A stretch of DNA of 64,000 bases from NCBI GenBank assembly GCA_025403435.1, contig CM046353.1, positions 24,650,259-24,714,258 of the forward strand, written 5' to 3'. A program made the translations under genes and the position numbers. Origin of the DNA: Artocarpus heterophyllus (taxonomy: Eukaryota; Streptophyta; Magnoliopsida; Rosales; Moraceae). Positions 22,463 through 34,669 of the stretch are shown here, piece by piece; within the stretch, counting starts at the first letter, position 1, and each line of letters starts with the position of its first letter. The notes under the pieces are model-generated. The model saw only the letters and a list, made by a program, of their open reading frames with translations. It was not told where the DNA came from and did not search any database.

Positions 22463-22739
22463 CTAATGAAGAGATGAATGTTTATTTTCTGAGAGAAATA
22501 ATTCTTTCTTTTGTTCTTTGACGAACTACACGAACTCTTCGGATCAATCCGAGCGTTCAACCCCGACTTATCAATCAAGCTTTCCATCCTTGATTGTGGC
22601 GTCTACGATATACCAAGGTTCTTGCTTCGATATAAGCAACGGGTCGTAGTGACTTCCATCCAAATCTGAGTAGAAATGATCTTGGTGCCTTCTTAGTGAT
22701 AACGGGTTTCGTCAGTATATTGGTGAGGTTTTTATCATT

Positions 22740-22752
22740 TGGTATCAGAGCC
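22740..22752 (+). promoter_or_regulatory. Primer-binding site of element E
   Basis: TGGTATCAGAGCC, initiator tRNA-Met type, two bases after the LTR. Confidence 0.87.
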
Positions 22753-23502
22753 TCGGTTCTAGCCTCAGGTTTGTCTATCCTTCTTTGTTTTTGAATTCTA
22801 ATTTATTACTTAGGTTCTATTCCATTTTAAAAAAAAAATAGTCGAATTTAGAGTCTTAAACAAAAAAAAAAGATCCGAAAAGAAAAGAAAAGAAAAATCA
22901 AGAGGATCCGAAAAAAAAATAAAAAATTCTGGAGACGCTCCTTAAAATTTTTTGTTTCCTTTCCATTGTTTGAGTGTCCAGGTGTCCGAATTTGACCTCA
23001 CCTCATAGTGCAAAAAAATTTGCTTCATTCTGAATTGCGTATCAAAATGTGTTGCTGAATTTGTTGCCGGATAGATTTTATTATTGTGTAATTCCAAAAG
23101 ACTGAAAGAGAGAATAAGTGAGTTAAAAAAAAAGAAGTCTGGAGACCCTCCTTAAAATTTTTTGTTTCCTTTCCATTGTTTGAGTGTCCAGGTGTCCGAA
23201 TTTGACCTCACCTCATAGTGCAAAAAAATTTGCTTCATTTTGAATTGTGTATCAAAATGTGTTGCTGAATTTGTTGCCGGATAGATTTTATTGTTGTTTG
23301 TGTAATTCCAAAAGAACTGAAAGAGAGAATAAGCGAGTTAAAAAAAAAAAAGGCAAGAGTGGTGAGAACATTCGAGGGTAAAAGCCAATTATTCAAGTGA
23401 AACACGAGTGAGCTGAGTAACCAAGTGATAGAGTGAAACACGTGAGGGAGAGAAGTAAAGTCCTTTATTATCTAGCATTGTTTTGCAGGTTTAAAAAAAA
23501 AA
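22753..23502 (+). other. Leader of element E with a 210-bp tandem duplication
   Basis: A purine tract with AAGAGGATCCGAAA is at about 22860-22925. The block starting TCTGGAGACGCTCC at 22928 is repeated from 23138 with few changes (offset 210). GTGAAACACG motifs and TTGTTTTGCAGG precede the gag ATG at 23503. Confidence 0.65.
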
Positions 23503-25732
23503 ATGAATCCGAATCAAGAAAGAGAAGCTGAAGATGATCTTCCACAACAAAACATTCCCAATCTTCAGTTGCAAGCATTAATGAGGCAAATGGAATGGTT
23601 GTTGACGCGAGCGCTAGAGCCCATTCATGAGAGGTTAGATGAGGTTGATGCTAGAACACGTAATAGGCAGCCACAAAACATGCAAAATAGGCGGAGGGGT
23701 GGATTGGATCTTTCGGAGGAAGATGAATTAGAAGAGTTGGAGGAACCACCGATAAATGGGGGCAGATTTAGGCATGGAAAAGAGAATAGAGAAGCTAGGG
23801 ACCAGGAAGACAATAATATGGGAGGTATTAAAATGAAGAATCCGCCATTCCAAGGGAAAATGACCCCGGAGCTTACCTAGAGTGGGAGAAGAAAGTGGAG
23901 CTAGTGTTTGATTGCCATAACTATTCACAGTTAAAGAAAGTTAAGCTTACTGCAATTGAGTTCTCTGATTATGCGGTTGTATGGTGGGATCAGTTGGTAA
24001 TGAATAGGCGATGAAACCGAGAACACCCGATTGAGACACAGGAGGAGATGAAAACAGTGATGAGAAAGCGATTTGTACCTAGCCATTACTACCGAGAATC
24101 GTACAAAAGGTTGCAAGGACTTAGACAAGGAAACAGGAGTGTGGAGGAATATTATCAAGAAATGGAAATAGCCATGATACGAGCCAATGTTGAAGAAGAT
24201 CGAGAAGCAACCATGGCAAGATTTTTGCAAGGGCTAAATTCGGATATTCAAGATAGGGTGGAGATGCAACACTATGTAGAGTTAGAAGACATGTTGCACA
24301 TGGCCATCATAGTAGAGCGGCAGCTCAAGAGGAGGGGTAGCTCACGTGCGAATGTTAGTTCGGCACCTTCTTCATGGAAGCCGAATTATGGGAAGAGAGA
24401 AGAGAAATCGGTCGCTAGGCCAAAGTTCGAGCCAAAGCCAGCGATGGCTAGCCCTTCAAGCCAAGGTAAACATGATTGATCCACTTCTCGAAACCGTGAT
24501 ATTAAATGTTTCAAATGCCAAGGCAGGGGTCACATCTCAAGCCAATGTCCGAACAAAAGAGTGATGGTGTTACGGGACGACGTAGAGGTTGTTACGGATG
24601 ACGAATCGGACGAGGACTCCATGCCACCATTGGAGGACATGGATGAGGAGGAGTATGCTATCCAAGGTGAATTGTTGGTCACTCGACGAGCCCTTAGTGT
24701 GCAAGCCAAAGAGGAAGAAGAAGAGCAACGTGAGAACATTTTTCATACTAGGTGCCACATGCAGAACAAGGTATGTAGTGTGATAATAGACGGAGGAAGT
24801 TGTACGAACGTTGCTAGCAGTACTATGGTTGACAAATTAGGGCTGCCAACGACCAAACATCCTCGACCTTACAAGTTGCAATGGTTGAATAATAGTGGTG
24901 AAGTGAAGGTAACTAAATAGGCATTAATTTCATTTCGCATTGGTTGATATGAAGATGAAGTTTTGTGCGATGTAGTTCCAATGGAAGCTGGACACTTGTT
25001 ACTAGGTCAACCATGGCAATTTGATCGTCGAGTCAAACATGATGGCTACACCAATAAATATTCTCTTGTGCACAACCAGAGAACATTCACTCTTTTACCA
25101 ATGACACCAAAACAGGTTCACGAAGATCAAGTTTGGTTACAAAAGGAGAGTGAACAAAAAGGAGAGAATGAGAAAAAGAGAGAGAAAGGGAGCGAAAATA
25201 ATGAGTGTTGGAGTGTAGAGAGAGAGTTTGGCCAGAGAGGGAAAAAGATAGAGGGGCCGAGAAAAAGGAGAGAAAAGGAGAGAACATTGAGAGAGCCAGT
25301 ACAAAAGAAGATTTGGCCAATGAGGTAAAAATAGAGAGAAAAACAAACTTTTATGCAAGAGAGAGTGATGTGAGAAGAGCTTTGTTTTCTAATCAGCCGA
25401 TGATTTTACTCATGTATAAGGAGGCGTTATTAAACACTAACGATCTTGATTCCACCTTGCATAGTTCTTTTGTTTCTCTTTTGCAGGAATATGGGGATAT
25501 CTTTCCCGAGGAAACACCACAAGGTTTACCTCCAATCCGCAGGATTGAACATCAAATCGACTTCATACCTGGAGCTACAATCCTAAACCGACCAGCCTAT
25601 AGGAGTAATCCCGAGGAGACAAAGGAACTCCAATGGCAGGTAAGTGAGTTGATGGAGAAGGGACACGTGAGAGAAAGCATGAGCCCGTGCGCCGTACCAG
25701 TTTTACTTGTGCCAAAGAAAGATGGGACTTAG
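23503..25732 (+). pseudogene. gag, protease and start of RT of element E, broken
   Basis: The ATG at 23503 opens MNPNQEREAEDD. One A is missing from the run near 23862, shifting the frame after PPFQGK. Further pieces read at 24048-24479 (capsid end), 24500-24920 (zinc knuckle [15 protein letters not shown], protease IIDGGSCTN), 24963-25328 (LLLGQPWQFD, charged linker) and 25205-25732 (linker and RT start LLVPKKDGT). Several stops separate them. At 25733 the sequence switches to CRM-1 gag (element D) and a TAG is created at the junction. Confidence 0.83.
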
Positions 25733-28700
25733 GAATGATGGGGAAGAGTTTGACGAAGGAGAAGATTCAGCGGGTAGTCACCGAAGATTTGGACGGGATA
25801 GAGGAGTTAGGAACAGGGAAGATGATAGTCTGAGAGGCATAAAAATGAAGATACCATCATTTCAAGGCAAATCCAATCCAGAAGCGTACCTAGAATGGGA
25901 GAAGAAAATGGAGTTCATCTTTGACTGCCACTACTATTCCGAGGCGAAGAAGGTAAAATTGGCTGTAATTGAATTTTCTGATTATGCTATTACTTGGTGG
26001 GATCAGCTTGTTATAAACAGGAGACGAAATAGAGAGCGACCTATTGAGTCATGGGAAGAGATGAAGACGGTGATGAGAAAGCGATTTGTGCCAACTTACT
26101 ACTACCGGGAGTTGTACAACAAGCTACAAAACCTTAAGCAGGGCAACCGGAGTGTAGAGGAGTACTATAAGGAGATGGAGGTTATGATGATTCGGGCTAA
26201 TATAGAGGAGGATCGGGAGGCTACAATGGCAAGGTTTTTGGCGGGCTTGAACCGAGAAATTCACAATGCCGTTGAGTTACAACATTATGTGGAGTTGGAG
26301 GACATGGTGCACATGGCTATTAAAATTGAGAATCAACTTATGAGGAGGGGCAGTAGCACACGTCCAAGCCAAAACCCGAATACATCGGCTTGGAAAACCA
26401 ACCAATGGAAGAGGGATGAGAAGCAATCCAACCCCAAGCCAAAGATCGAACAAAAACAAGAGGTGGCCAGCCATGGGAATCAAGGTAAATCCGATTCTTC
26501 CACTACTCGGACTCGTGATATTAAATGTTTTAAATGTCAAGGCAGGGGTCATATGGCAAGCCAATGTCCGAACAAACGAGTTATGGTGATGCGGGACAAT
26601 GGAGACATTGAAACCGAGGAAGATTCGGACAATGATTCTATGCCTTCATTAGAGGATGCAGACGCTGAGGAGTGCGCTGTCCAAGGAGAATTGTTGGTCA
26701 CAAGGAGAGCTTTAAGTGTGCAAGCCAAAGAAGAAGATGAAGAGGTGCAACGGGAAAACATCTTCCACACTAGGTGCCACGTTCAAAACAAGGTATGTAG
26801 TGTGATTATTGATGGTGGGAGTTGTACTAATGTTGCAAGCACAACCATGGTAGAGAAGTTAGGGCTGCCAACAATTAAGCATCCTCGGCCATATAAATTG
26901 CAATGGTTAAATGATACTGGTGAGGTAAAGGTGCATAAACAGGTGTTAGTTCCTTTTCGCATTGGAAGATATGAAGATGAAGTTTTGTGCGATGTGGTTC
27001 CAATGCAAGCTGGGCATTTGTTATTAGGCAGACCATGGCAATTTGATCGGCGAGTTAAGCATGATGGTTTCACCAACAAGTACTCATTCGTTCACAATCA
27101 AAAGACGATCACTCTTGTTCCATTAACACCAAAACAGGTCTATGAAGACCAAGTGAGCTTACAGAGAGAAAGTGATAAAAAAATAAAGAGTGAAGAAAAA
27201 TCAAGAGTGGGAGTGCAGAGAGAGAGTTCGGCCAGTGAGAGAAAAAAGGAAGAGATGGCCGAGAAAAAGGAGAGCAAAGAGAGCAAGGGAGAGAAAATTG
27301 AGAGGGCTGAAAAGAATTCACAATCAGCCAATGAGAGAAAAGTAGAGAGAAAAACAAACTTTTATGCAAGAAAGAGTGATGTGAGAAGAGCTTTGTTTTC
27401 TAATCAGCCGATGATTTTACTCATGTACAAGGAGGCGTTATTAAACACTAACGATCTTGATTCCACCTTGCATAGTTCTATTGTTTCTCTTTTGCAGGAT
27501 TATGAGGATATCTTTCCCGAGGAAACACCGCAAGGTTTACCTCCAATCCGTGGGATTGAACATCAAATCGACTTCATACCTGGAGCTACAATCCCAAACC
27601 GACCAGCCTATAGGAGTAATCCCGAGGAGACAAAGGAACTCCAATGGCAGGTAAATGAGTTGATGGAGAAGGGACACGTGAGAGAAAGCATGAGCCCGTG
27701 CGCCGTACCAGTTTTACTTGTGCCTAAGAAAGATGGGACTTGGAGGATGTGCGTTGATTGTCGAGCCATCAACAACATCACGGTAAAGTATCGACATCCC
27801 ATTCCTCGCTTGGATGACATGTTAGATGAATTGCATGGTGCTTGTGTGTTTTCTAAAATTGATTTGAAGAGTGGATATCATCAAATTCGCATGAAAGAGG
27901 GAGACGAGTGGAAGACGGCTTTCAAAACAAAACAAGGCTTGTATGAGTGGTTGGTAATGCCTTTCGGTTTAACCAATGCGCCCAGCACATTTATGCGTTT
28001 AATGAACCATGTTTTGCGAGCTTTTATTGGAAAATTTGTTGTTGTTTATTTTGATGATATCCTTATCTATAGCAGCAATTTGGATGAACATATTGAACAT
28101 TTGAAACTTGTTTTAGATGTTTTACGGAAGGAAAAGTTGTATGCTAACCTCAAGAAATGTACCTTTTGCACAGATAAGCTTGTGTTTCTTGGTTTTGTTG
28201 TTAGTGCTCAAGGTATCCAGGTTGATGAAGAAAAGGTGCGAGCCATCCAGGAGTGGCCGAGTCCAACTAGTGTGGGAAATGTACGGAGTTTTCATGGACT
28301 TGCTAGTTTCTACCGACGGTTTGTGAAAGATTTCAGTACTATAGCCGCACCACTGACTGAAGTCATCAAAAAGAATGTTGGGTTTAGATGGGGAGAAGAG
28401 CAAGAAAAGGCATTTCAGCTACTCAAGGAGAAGTTGACAAATGCTCCATTGTTATCTTTACCTAATTTTGCCAAAACTTTTGAGATTGAATGTGATGCTT
28501 CAGGTGTTGGAATTGGTGCTGTTTTAATGCAGGAAGGGAGACCAATAGCATATTTCAGTGAGAAGCTGAATGGGGCAACTCTTAATTACCCAACTTATGA
28601 TAAAGAGATGTATGCATTGGTTCGGGCATTAGAGACGTGGCAGCACTACCTATGGCCTAAGGAGTTCGTGATTCACACTGATCATGAGTCCCTGAAACAC

Positions 28701-30338
28701 TTGAAGGGCCAGCACAAGCTGAACAAGAGGCATGCTCGTTGGGTAGAATTCATAGAGACGTTTCCATATGTCATTCGCTACAAGCAAGGTAAGGAAAACG
28801 TCGTTGCCGACGCACTTTCTCGCAGGTATGTCTTAATCTCAACTCTTAATGCTAAACTACTGGGTTTTGAACACATTAAAGAGTTATATGCTGATGACCA
28901 TGACTTTCGTACTGAGTATCAAGCTTGTGAGAGATCTGCTAGTGGTAAATACTTTAGGCATGAGGGATACTTGTTTCGGGAGAATAAATTATGTGTGCCT
29001 AATTATTCATTAAGAGATTTGCTAGTGAGGGAATCCCATGGGGGAGGATTGATGGGACATTTTGGAGTAGTGAAAACTTTGGCTATGTTGCAGGAACACT
29101 TCTATTGGCCACATATGAAACGAGATGTTGAGAGGCTTTGTGGTAGATGTGTAACTTGTAGGCAGGCTAAATCAAGAGTGCAGCCCCATGGTTTATACAC
29201 CCCTTTACCAATACCTAGTGAACCCTGGATTGATATTTCGATGGATTTTGTGTTAGGTTTGCCTAGGTCTAAACGGGGAAGAGACTCGATATTTGTGGTT
29301 GTGGATAGGTTTTCCAAGATGGCTCATTTTATTCCATGCCATAAGACAGATGATGCTTCCAATGTTGCTGATTTGTTCTTTAGGGAAATTGTGAGACTTC
29401 ATGGTATGCCTAGGACAATTGTTTCTGATAGGGACACCAAGTTCTTAAGCTACTTTTGGAAGACTTTGTGGGCTAAGTTAGGGACTAAGCTATTGTTTTC
29501 AACTACTTGTCACCCTCAAACCGATGGTCAAACAGAAGTTGTGAATAGAACCTTGTCCACTTTGTTAAGGGCTGTCATTAAAAAGAACATCAAAACATGG
29601 GAGGAGTGTTTACCACATGTTGAGTTTGCTTATAATCGATCTGTTCATTCTGCTACACAATTTTCACCGTTTGAAATTGTTTATGGTTTTAATCCTTTAA
29701 CTCCTTTGGATTTAATGCCATTACCTTTGTCTGAGCATGTGAATTTAGATGGAAAAAGAAAAGCTGATCTTGTTAAGCAGATACACGAGAAGGCAAGACT
29801 CAACATCGAGCGAAGGACTAAACAATATGCTAAACAAGCCAACAAAGGGCGTCACAAGCTCGTCTTCGAGCCTAGTGATTGGGTGTGGTTGCACCTACGC
29901 AAGGAACGGTTTCCGGAACAAAGGAAATCCAAGCTATTGCCTAGAGGGGACGGTCCTTTTCAAGTTCTCGAAAGGATCAATGATAATGCGTACAAGCTAG
30001 ACTTGCCAGGTGAGTATGGTGTAAGTGCCTCCTTTAATGTTTCTGACCTAAGTCCTTTTGATGCAGGCGATGATTTGAGGACAAATCCTTTTCAAGAGGA
30101 AGGGAATGATGAGGACATCGTTAGCACAAGCAAGAGCACGTGGGAGACATATTCAGATCCAATTCAAGTTCCCATTGGTCCGGTTACGAGAGCTCGTGCG
30201 AAGAAGTTTAAAGAAACACTTATTGGGCTGATTCAAGCAACTTGGGCTCAAGCTATTGCATGGAGGCCCATTGAGGGAATTGCATGCGACAACCACACTA
30301 ATAAATGCGTGATTCAAGCTATAGAAGGGATTGAGTAA
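25707..30338 (+). CDS. gag-pol polyprotein of element D, longest intact frame in the window
   Basis: A 1,543-residue frame in which gag, protease, RT, RNase H and integrase are continuous, so gag and pol of this family share one frame. Residues 1-9 come from the out-of-frame RT of element E, so the ATG at 25707 is accidental; roughly the first 75 residues of real Gag are missing. Capsid motif [19 protein letters not shown] lies near 50-70. The zinc knuckle [15 protein letters not shown] is near 273. Protease Asp is at 369, charged linker about 485-560, RT YFDD 781-784, RNase H Asp930, integrase triad Asp1180, Asp1241, Glu1277. The last 76 codons are in the 3' LTR. No stop or frameshift is seen. 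If transcribed it could supply enzymes, but capsid assembly is doubtful. Confidence 0.9.
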   Translation: MCQRKMGLRNDGEEFDEGEDSAGSHRRFGRDRGVRNREDDSLRGIKMKIPSFQGKSNPEAYLEWEKKMEFIFDCHYYSEAKKVKLAVIEFSDYAITWWDQLVINRRRNRERPIESWEEMKTVMRKRFVPTYYYRELYNKLQNLKQGNRSVEEYYKEMEVMMIRANIEEDREATMARFLAGLNREIHNAVELQHYVELEDMVHMAIKIENQLMRRGSSTRPSQNPNTSAWKTNQWKRDEKQSNPKPKIEQKQEVASHGNQGKSDSSTTRTRDIKCFKCQGRGHMASQCPNKRVMVMRDNGDIETEEDSDNDSMPSLEDADAEECAVQGELLVTRRALSVQAKEEDEEVQRENIFHTRCHVQNKVCSVIIDGGSCTNVASTTMVEKLGLPTIKHPRPYKLQWLNDTGEVKVHKQVLVPFRIGRYEDEVLCDVVPMQAGHLLLGRPWQFDRRVKHDGFTNKYSFVHNQKTITLVPLTPKQVYEDQVSLQRESDKKIKSEEKSRVGVQRESSASERKKEEMAEKKESKESKGEKIERAEKNSQSANERKVERKTNFYARKSDVRRALFSNQPMILLMYKEALLNTNDLDSTLHSSIVSLLQDYEDIFPEETPQGLPPIRGIEHQIDFIPGATIPNRPAYRSNPEETKELQWQVNELMEKGHVRESMSPCAVPVLLVPKKDGTWRMCVDCRAINNITVKYRHPIPRLDDMLDELHGACVFSKIDLKSGYHQIRMKEGDEWKTAFKTKQGLYEWLVMPFGLTNAPSTFMRLMNHVLRAFIGKFVVVYFDDILIYSSNLDEHIEHLKLVLDVLRKEKLYANLKKCTFCTDKLVFLGFVVSAQGIQVDEEKVRAIQEWPSPTSVGNVRSFHGLASFYRRFVKDFSTIAAPLTEVIKKNVGFRWGEEQEKAFQLLKEKLTNAPLLSLPNFAKTFEIECDASGVGIGAVLMQEGRPIAYFSEKLNGATLNYPTYDKEMYALVRALETWQHYLWPKEFVIHTDHESLKHLKGQHKLNKRHARWVEFIETFPYVIRYKQGKENVVADALSRRYVLISTLNAKLLGFEHIKELYADDHDFRTEYQACERSASGKYFRHEGYLFRENKLCVPNYSLRDLLVRESHGGGLMGHFGVVKTLAMLQEHFYWPHMKRDVERLCGRCVTCRQAKSRVQPHGLYTPLPIPSEPWIDISMDFVLGLPRSKRGRDSIFVVVDRFSKMAHFIPCHKTDDASNVADLFFREIVRLHGMPRTIVSDRDTKFLSYFWKTLWAKLGTKLLFSTTCHPQTDGQTEVVNRTLSTLLRAVIKKNIKTWEECLPHVEFAYNRSVHSATQFSPFEIVYGFNPLTPLDLMPLPLSEHVNLDGKRKADLVKQIHEKARLNIERRTKQYAKQANKGRHKLVFEPSDWVWLHLRKERFPEQRKSKLLPRGDGPFQVLERINDNAYKLDLPGEYGVSASFNVSDLSPFDAGDDLRTNPFQEEGNDEDIVSTSKSTWETYSDPIQVPIGPVTRARAKKFKETLIGLIQATWAQAIAWRPIEGIACDNHTNKCVIQAIEGIE

Positions 30339-30904
30339 TTTCCATTTCAGTTACTTTCCCATTTTGAGGCGACACATGGCGAGAAGAATCCGTTTTGACT
30401 TTTAATGTCTAGTTTCCTTTTTTCCGTTTCTGGTATTTCTATTATTGTAAGGCTTTTAAGCCATTAAGGGAACTTTCCTTATTTAGTCTAGATTTGACTT
30501 TTGTTAAATGAGTTTCCCGAAATTTCCATGGGAATTAGGGGCTGAAAATTCGCATAGGAACCCCTATATAATTGTAACGAATTTCAATCAATAGAGACAA
30601 GCAATAACACATAATTTTGAGGTTTAATTCTCTTTAGTTCCTAAACGAACTATTCGAACTTATCGGAAATTTCCGTGGCGTTCATCGACTTATCAATCAG
30701 TCCATCCATAGCTGATTGTGGCGTCCTCACTTACCAAGACTTATCAATCAGTTCCTCCATAGCTGATTGTGGCGTCCGCACATACCAAGGTTCGTGCTTC
30801 TTGTTGGGCATCGGGTCGCGGTTCCATCCAAAACCGGTTAGAAATTTGATCTTGGAAACCAACTTCGGTTAGGATCGCGTCAATTCTTGGCGTGGTTCGT
30901 ATCA
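25733..30904 (+). mobile_element. Element D: CRM-1 retrotransposon lacking 5' LTR and gag start
   Basis: It begins inside gag ([10 protein letters not shown]) and ends with a complete 3' LTR. It replaces about 178 bp of element E's RT: E stops at KKDGT and resumes at AFKTKQG (30905). A complete CRM-1 insertion followed by a deletion across its 5' end explains this. D cannot start reverse transcription alone. Confidence 0.85.
30107..30904 (+). repeat. CRM-1 LTR, 3' LTR of element D
   Basis: 798 bp with both termini. It is preceded by AAGAGGAAGGGAA, a purine tract with one G changed to A, and followed directly by element E RT (GCTTTCAAAAC). Confidence 0.92.
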
Positions 30905-33275
30905 GCTTTCAAAACAAAACAAGGCTTGTATGAGTTGTTGGTAATGCCTTTCGGTTTAACCAATGTGCCTAGCACATTTATGCGTTTAATGAACCATGTT
31001 TTGCGAGCTTTTATTGGGAAATTTGTCGTTGTTTATTTTGATGATATCCTTATCTATAGCAACAATTTGGATGATCATATTGAACAAGAAGAATGTTGGG
31101 TTCAAGTGTGGAGAAGAACAAGAGAAGGCGTTTCAGCTTATTAAGCATAAGCACTCATGCTCCTTTACTTGCTTTACCTGATTTTTCTAAAACATTTGAA
31201 ATTGAATGTGATGCTTCTGGTGTAGGTATAGGTGCCGTGCTGATGCAAGGATGATGTGTCCCACATGATGGGTCCCACATCGCTTAGAGAGGGTGGTCTT
31301 GGGTGTTATATATATGGGTTCACAATCCTCCCCTCACAAGCTAGCTTTTGGGGTGGAGTTAGGTGGGTTCGTGTCATATGGTATCAGAGCCAAACCTCTG
31401 CTGGTCGGTGGGCGCATGTACAAAGGTTCCCTGCCGGGGTCGGGAATGATGTGTCCCACATCGGTTAGAGAGGGTGGTCTTGGGTGTTATATATATGGGT
31501 TCACAATCCTCCCCTCACGAGCTAGCTTTTGGGGTGGAGTTAGGTGGGTTCATGTCAAAGGAGGACGACCAAACGCGTATTTCAGTGAAAAATTGAGTGG
31601 GTCAACACTAAATTACCCGACTTATGACAAGGAGTTGTACGCGTTGGTTCGAGCATTAAAGACTTGGCAACACTTCCTATGGCCCAAGGAGTTCGTGATT
31701 CATATTGATCACGATTCATTGAAACATCTGAAGGGACAACAAAAGTTGAACAAGAGGCATGCCCGCTGGGTGGAATTCGTCGAGACATTTCCTTATGTCA
31801 TTCGATACAAGCAAGGTAAGGTGAATGTTGTTGCGGATGCACTTTCTCGCAGTTACGCATTACTTTCTATCCTTGATGCTAAACTGCTTGGTTTTGAGCA
31901 TATTAAGGATTTATACCCTTTAGACCAAGATTTTAGTGAGGAGTATCGAGCTTGTGAGAAAAACGCAATGGGTAAATTTTATAGACATGATGGATTTTTG
32001 TTTCGGGAGAATAAGCTTTGTGTGCCTAATTGTTCTTTGAGAGATTTGTTAGTGAGGGAATCCCATGGTGGCGGATTAATGGGGCATTTTAGAATTGCTA
32101 AAACTTTAGCTATTTTGCAGGAACACTTCTTTTGGCCACACATGAAAATGGATGTTGAAAGGATATGTAGTAGATGTGTCACGTGTAGGCAAGCTAAATC
32201 GAGAGCACAACCCCATGGTTTATATACACCTTTGCCAATTCCTAGTGAACCTTGGACTGATATTTCAATGGACTTTGTGTTAGGTTTACCTAGGACCAAA
32301 CGTGGGAAGGATAGTGTGTTTGTGGTTGTAGATCGGTTTTCTAAGATGGCACATTTTATTCCCTGTCATAAAACTGATGATGCATCGCTTGTTGCTGAAT
32401 TGTTCTTTAGGGAGATTAGGACAATTGTTTTAGATAGAGATGCTAAGTTCTTGAGCTACTTTTGGAATACTTTGTGGAGTAAGTTAGGTACTAAGCTGTT
32501 GTTTTCTACTACTTGCCACGCACAAACTGATGGTCAAACTGAGGTAGTAAATAGGACTTTGTCAACCTTATTAAGAGCAATCATCAGTAAGAACATTAAA
32601 TCCTGGGAAGACTGTTTACTGCATGTTGAGTTTGTATATAACCACTTTGTCCATTCTGCTACTAAGTATTCACCTTTTGAAATTGTTTATGGTTTTAATC
32701 CTTTATCACCATTGGATTTATCACCACTACCTGTTTCTGAGCGTGTTAATTTAGATGGCAAAAGGAAGGCTGACTTTGTTAAACAGATTCATGAGAAAGC
32801 AAGACTCAACATTGAGCGAAGAACGGAACAATATGCAAAGCAAGCCAACAAGGGGCGACACAAGCTGATTTTTGAACCTGGAGACTGGGTGTGGTTGCAC
32901 TTTAGAAAGGAACGTTTCCCAGAACAAAGAAAGTCAAAGTTTTTACCACGTGGAGATGGTCAATTTCAAGTCCTTGAAAGAATTAATGACAATGCTTACA
33001 AGTTGGATTTGCAAGGTGAGTATAATGTAAGTGCTACCTTCAATGTTTCTAATTTGAGTCCTTTTGATGCAGAGTCTGATTTGAGGACAAATCCTTTTCA
33101 AGAGGAGGGGAATGATGGAGACTTAGGGAGCTCAAATGCTTGGAAGGTGGTTGACCCAATACAAGTTCCTGCTGGACCAGTCACAAGAGCCCGAGCTAAG
33201 AAATTCAAGGAAGCACTAAATGGGCTGATTCACGAAATCTGGAATCAAGAAAATTTGTGCAAGCCCATTGACCCA
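30905..33275 (+). pseudogene. RT to integrase of element E, second part, broken
   Basis: RT resumes at [10 protein letters not shown] with YFDDILIYS. It then jumps from HIEQ to the KKNVGFK region, a deletion of the RT thumb. Near 31251 TRIM-3 interrupts the start of RNase H after VLMQ. From 31558 RNase H and integrase read open ([36 protein letters not shown]-like). Seven residues (VRIHGMP in other copies) are missing before the second catalytic Asp, an in-frame deletion at about 32415. Changed residues include LDRD for SDRD. The tail [13 protein letters not shown] enters the 3' LTR and is cut by a solo LTR at 33277. The long open frame that seems to begin near 31293 starts inside the TRIM LTR and is not a real start. 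Confidence 0.83.
31252..31557 (+). mobile_element. TRIM-3, unequal LTRs and shortened internal region
   Basis: The 5' LTR 31252-31376 is 125 bp with the 14-bp duplication; the 3' LTR 31447-31557 is 111 bp without it. Primer site TGGTATCAGAGCC at 31379-31391. Only about 70 bp of internal sequence remain (GGTTCCCTGCCGGGGTCGGGAA). Target duplication AAGGA (31247-31251, 31558-31562). LTR end TTCRTGTCA differs by one base from the other TRIMs. Confidence 0.9.
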
Positions 33276-34669
33276 GTGATACGAACCCCGCCAAGAACTG
33301 ACGCGACCCTAACCAAAATTGGTTTCCAAGATCAAATCCCTAACCGGTTTAGAATGGAACCTTGACCTGGTGCCCAACAAGAAGCACGAACCTTGGTATA
33401 CGAGGATGCCACAATCAGCTATGGATGGACTGATTGATAAGTCTTGGTATGTGAGGACGCCACAATCAGCTGTGGATGGACTGATTGATAAGTCTATGAA
33501 TGCCACGAAAATTTCTGATAAGTTCGAATAGTTCGTTTAGGAACCAAAGAGAATTAAACCTCAAACAGTGTGTTAATACTTATTCTCCATTGAATGAAAT
33601 TCGTTACAATATATAGGAGTTCCCCTATGCAAATTTTCAGTCCCTAATTGCCCATGGAATTTTGGGCAAATCAATTACCAAATGTCAAATCTAAAGCAAA
33701 TTAGGAAAGTTCCCTTAATGGCTTAAAAGCCTTACAATAATAGAATTAAAACAAACGCAAAAAGGAAACTAGACATTAAAAGGTCATAAGCTGATTCTTC
33801 TCGCCATGTGTCGCCTCAAAACGGGAAAGTAACTGAAATGGAAATTACTCGATCCCTTCTAGAGCTTGAATCACGCATTTGTTGATCTGGATGTCACATG
33901 CAATTCCCTCAATGGGCCTCCATGCAATGGCTTGAGCCCAAGTTTCTTGAATTAGCCCAATATGCGTTTCTTTGAACTTCTTCGCACGAGCTCTCGTAAC
34001 CGGACCAATGGGAACTTGAATTGGATCTGAATAAGTCTCCCATGTGCTATTGCTTGTGCTAACGATGTCCTCATCACCCAGGCCCACGTCAACCACAACG
34101 TTGCATCAATTTGATCCAAGTTCTAGAAGAATTCGGATGAGTCAAGCTTGAAATCAGCTCAAATTTTGCAAGATCAAGTCAATGGAAGAATTTTTGAAAC
34201 TTTCCCATTTTGGCACACATGCAGATTATTTGCACTTTCCTTTAATTGTTGGGCGTGTAAATGGCTGAAAACCAGCCATTAAGACTTTCCTTTCTTTTGG
34301 TTTTTATTTTAGGCTTAGTAATTATGATTGAATTTGTCAACTTTTCTTTTTGGGGAACACTTTGTAATTTTGGCCTATAAATAGGCGTTTCAAAGGCTAA
34401 TGAAGAGATGAATGTTTATTTTCTGAGAGAAATAATTCTTTCTTTGGTTCTTTGACGAACTACACGAACTCTTCGGATCAATCCGAGCGTTCAACTCTGA
34501 CTTATCAATCAACCTTTCCATCCTTGATTGTGGCGTCTACGATATACCAAGGTTCTTGCTTCGATATAAGCAACGGGTCGCGGTGACTTCCATCCACATC
34601 TGAGTAGAAATGATCTTGGTGCCTTCTTATTGATAACGGGTTTCGTCAGTATATTGGTGAGGTTCTTAT
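33113..34669 (+). repeat. CRM-2 LTR, 3' LTR of element E, split by a solo CRM-1 LTR
   Basis: LTR sequence at 33113-33276 and 34082-34669. Preceded by AAGAGGAGGGGAA. The end reads TTCTTAT and lacks the final CA. TATA box CTATAAATAGG near 34377. Confidence 0.87.
33277..34076 (-). repeat. Solo CRM-1 LTR, target duplication CCCAG
   Basis: 800 bp, complete, minus orientation, flanked by CCCAG at 33272-33276 and 34077-34081. It splits the CRM-2 tail coding region. Its own tail peptide frame is open (33845-34096 region). Confidence 0.93.

Larger units (their letters stand above)
20856..22737 (+). repeat. CRM-2 LTR, 5' LTR of element E, split by a chimeric insertion
   Basis: LTR sequence at 20856-21331 and 22463-22737. 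The break falls in the run just after TATA box CTATAAATAGG (near 21305). The two parts join as GGCTA|ATGAAG, as in the 3' LTR of E. Confidence 0.87.
20856..34669 (+). mobile_element. Element E: second CRM-2 retrotransposon, heavily interrupted
   Basis: 5' LTR (20856-21331 plus 22463-22737), primer site, leader, gag to start of RT (to 25732), then CRM-1 element D, then RT to integrase (30905-33112), then 3' LTR (33113-34669 with a solo LTR inside). The right end lacks the last two bases of the LTR and joins protease sequence of element K directly, so a small deletion accompanied or followed insertion. Confidence 0.78.
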
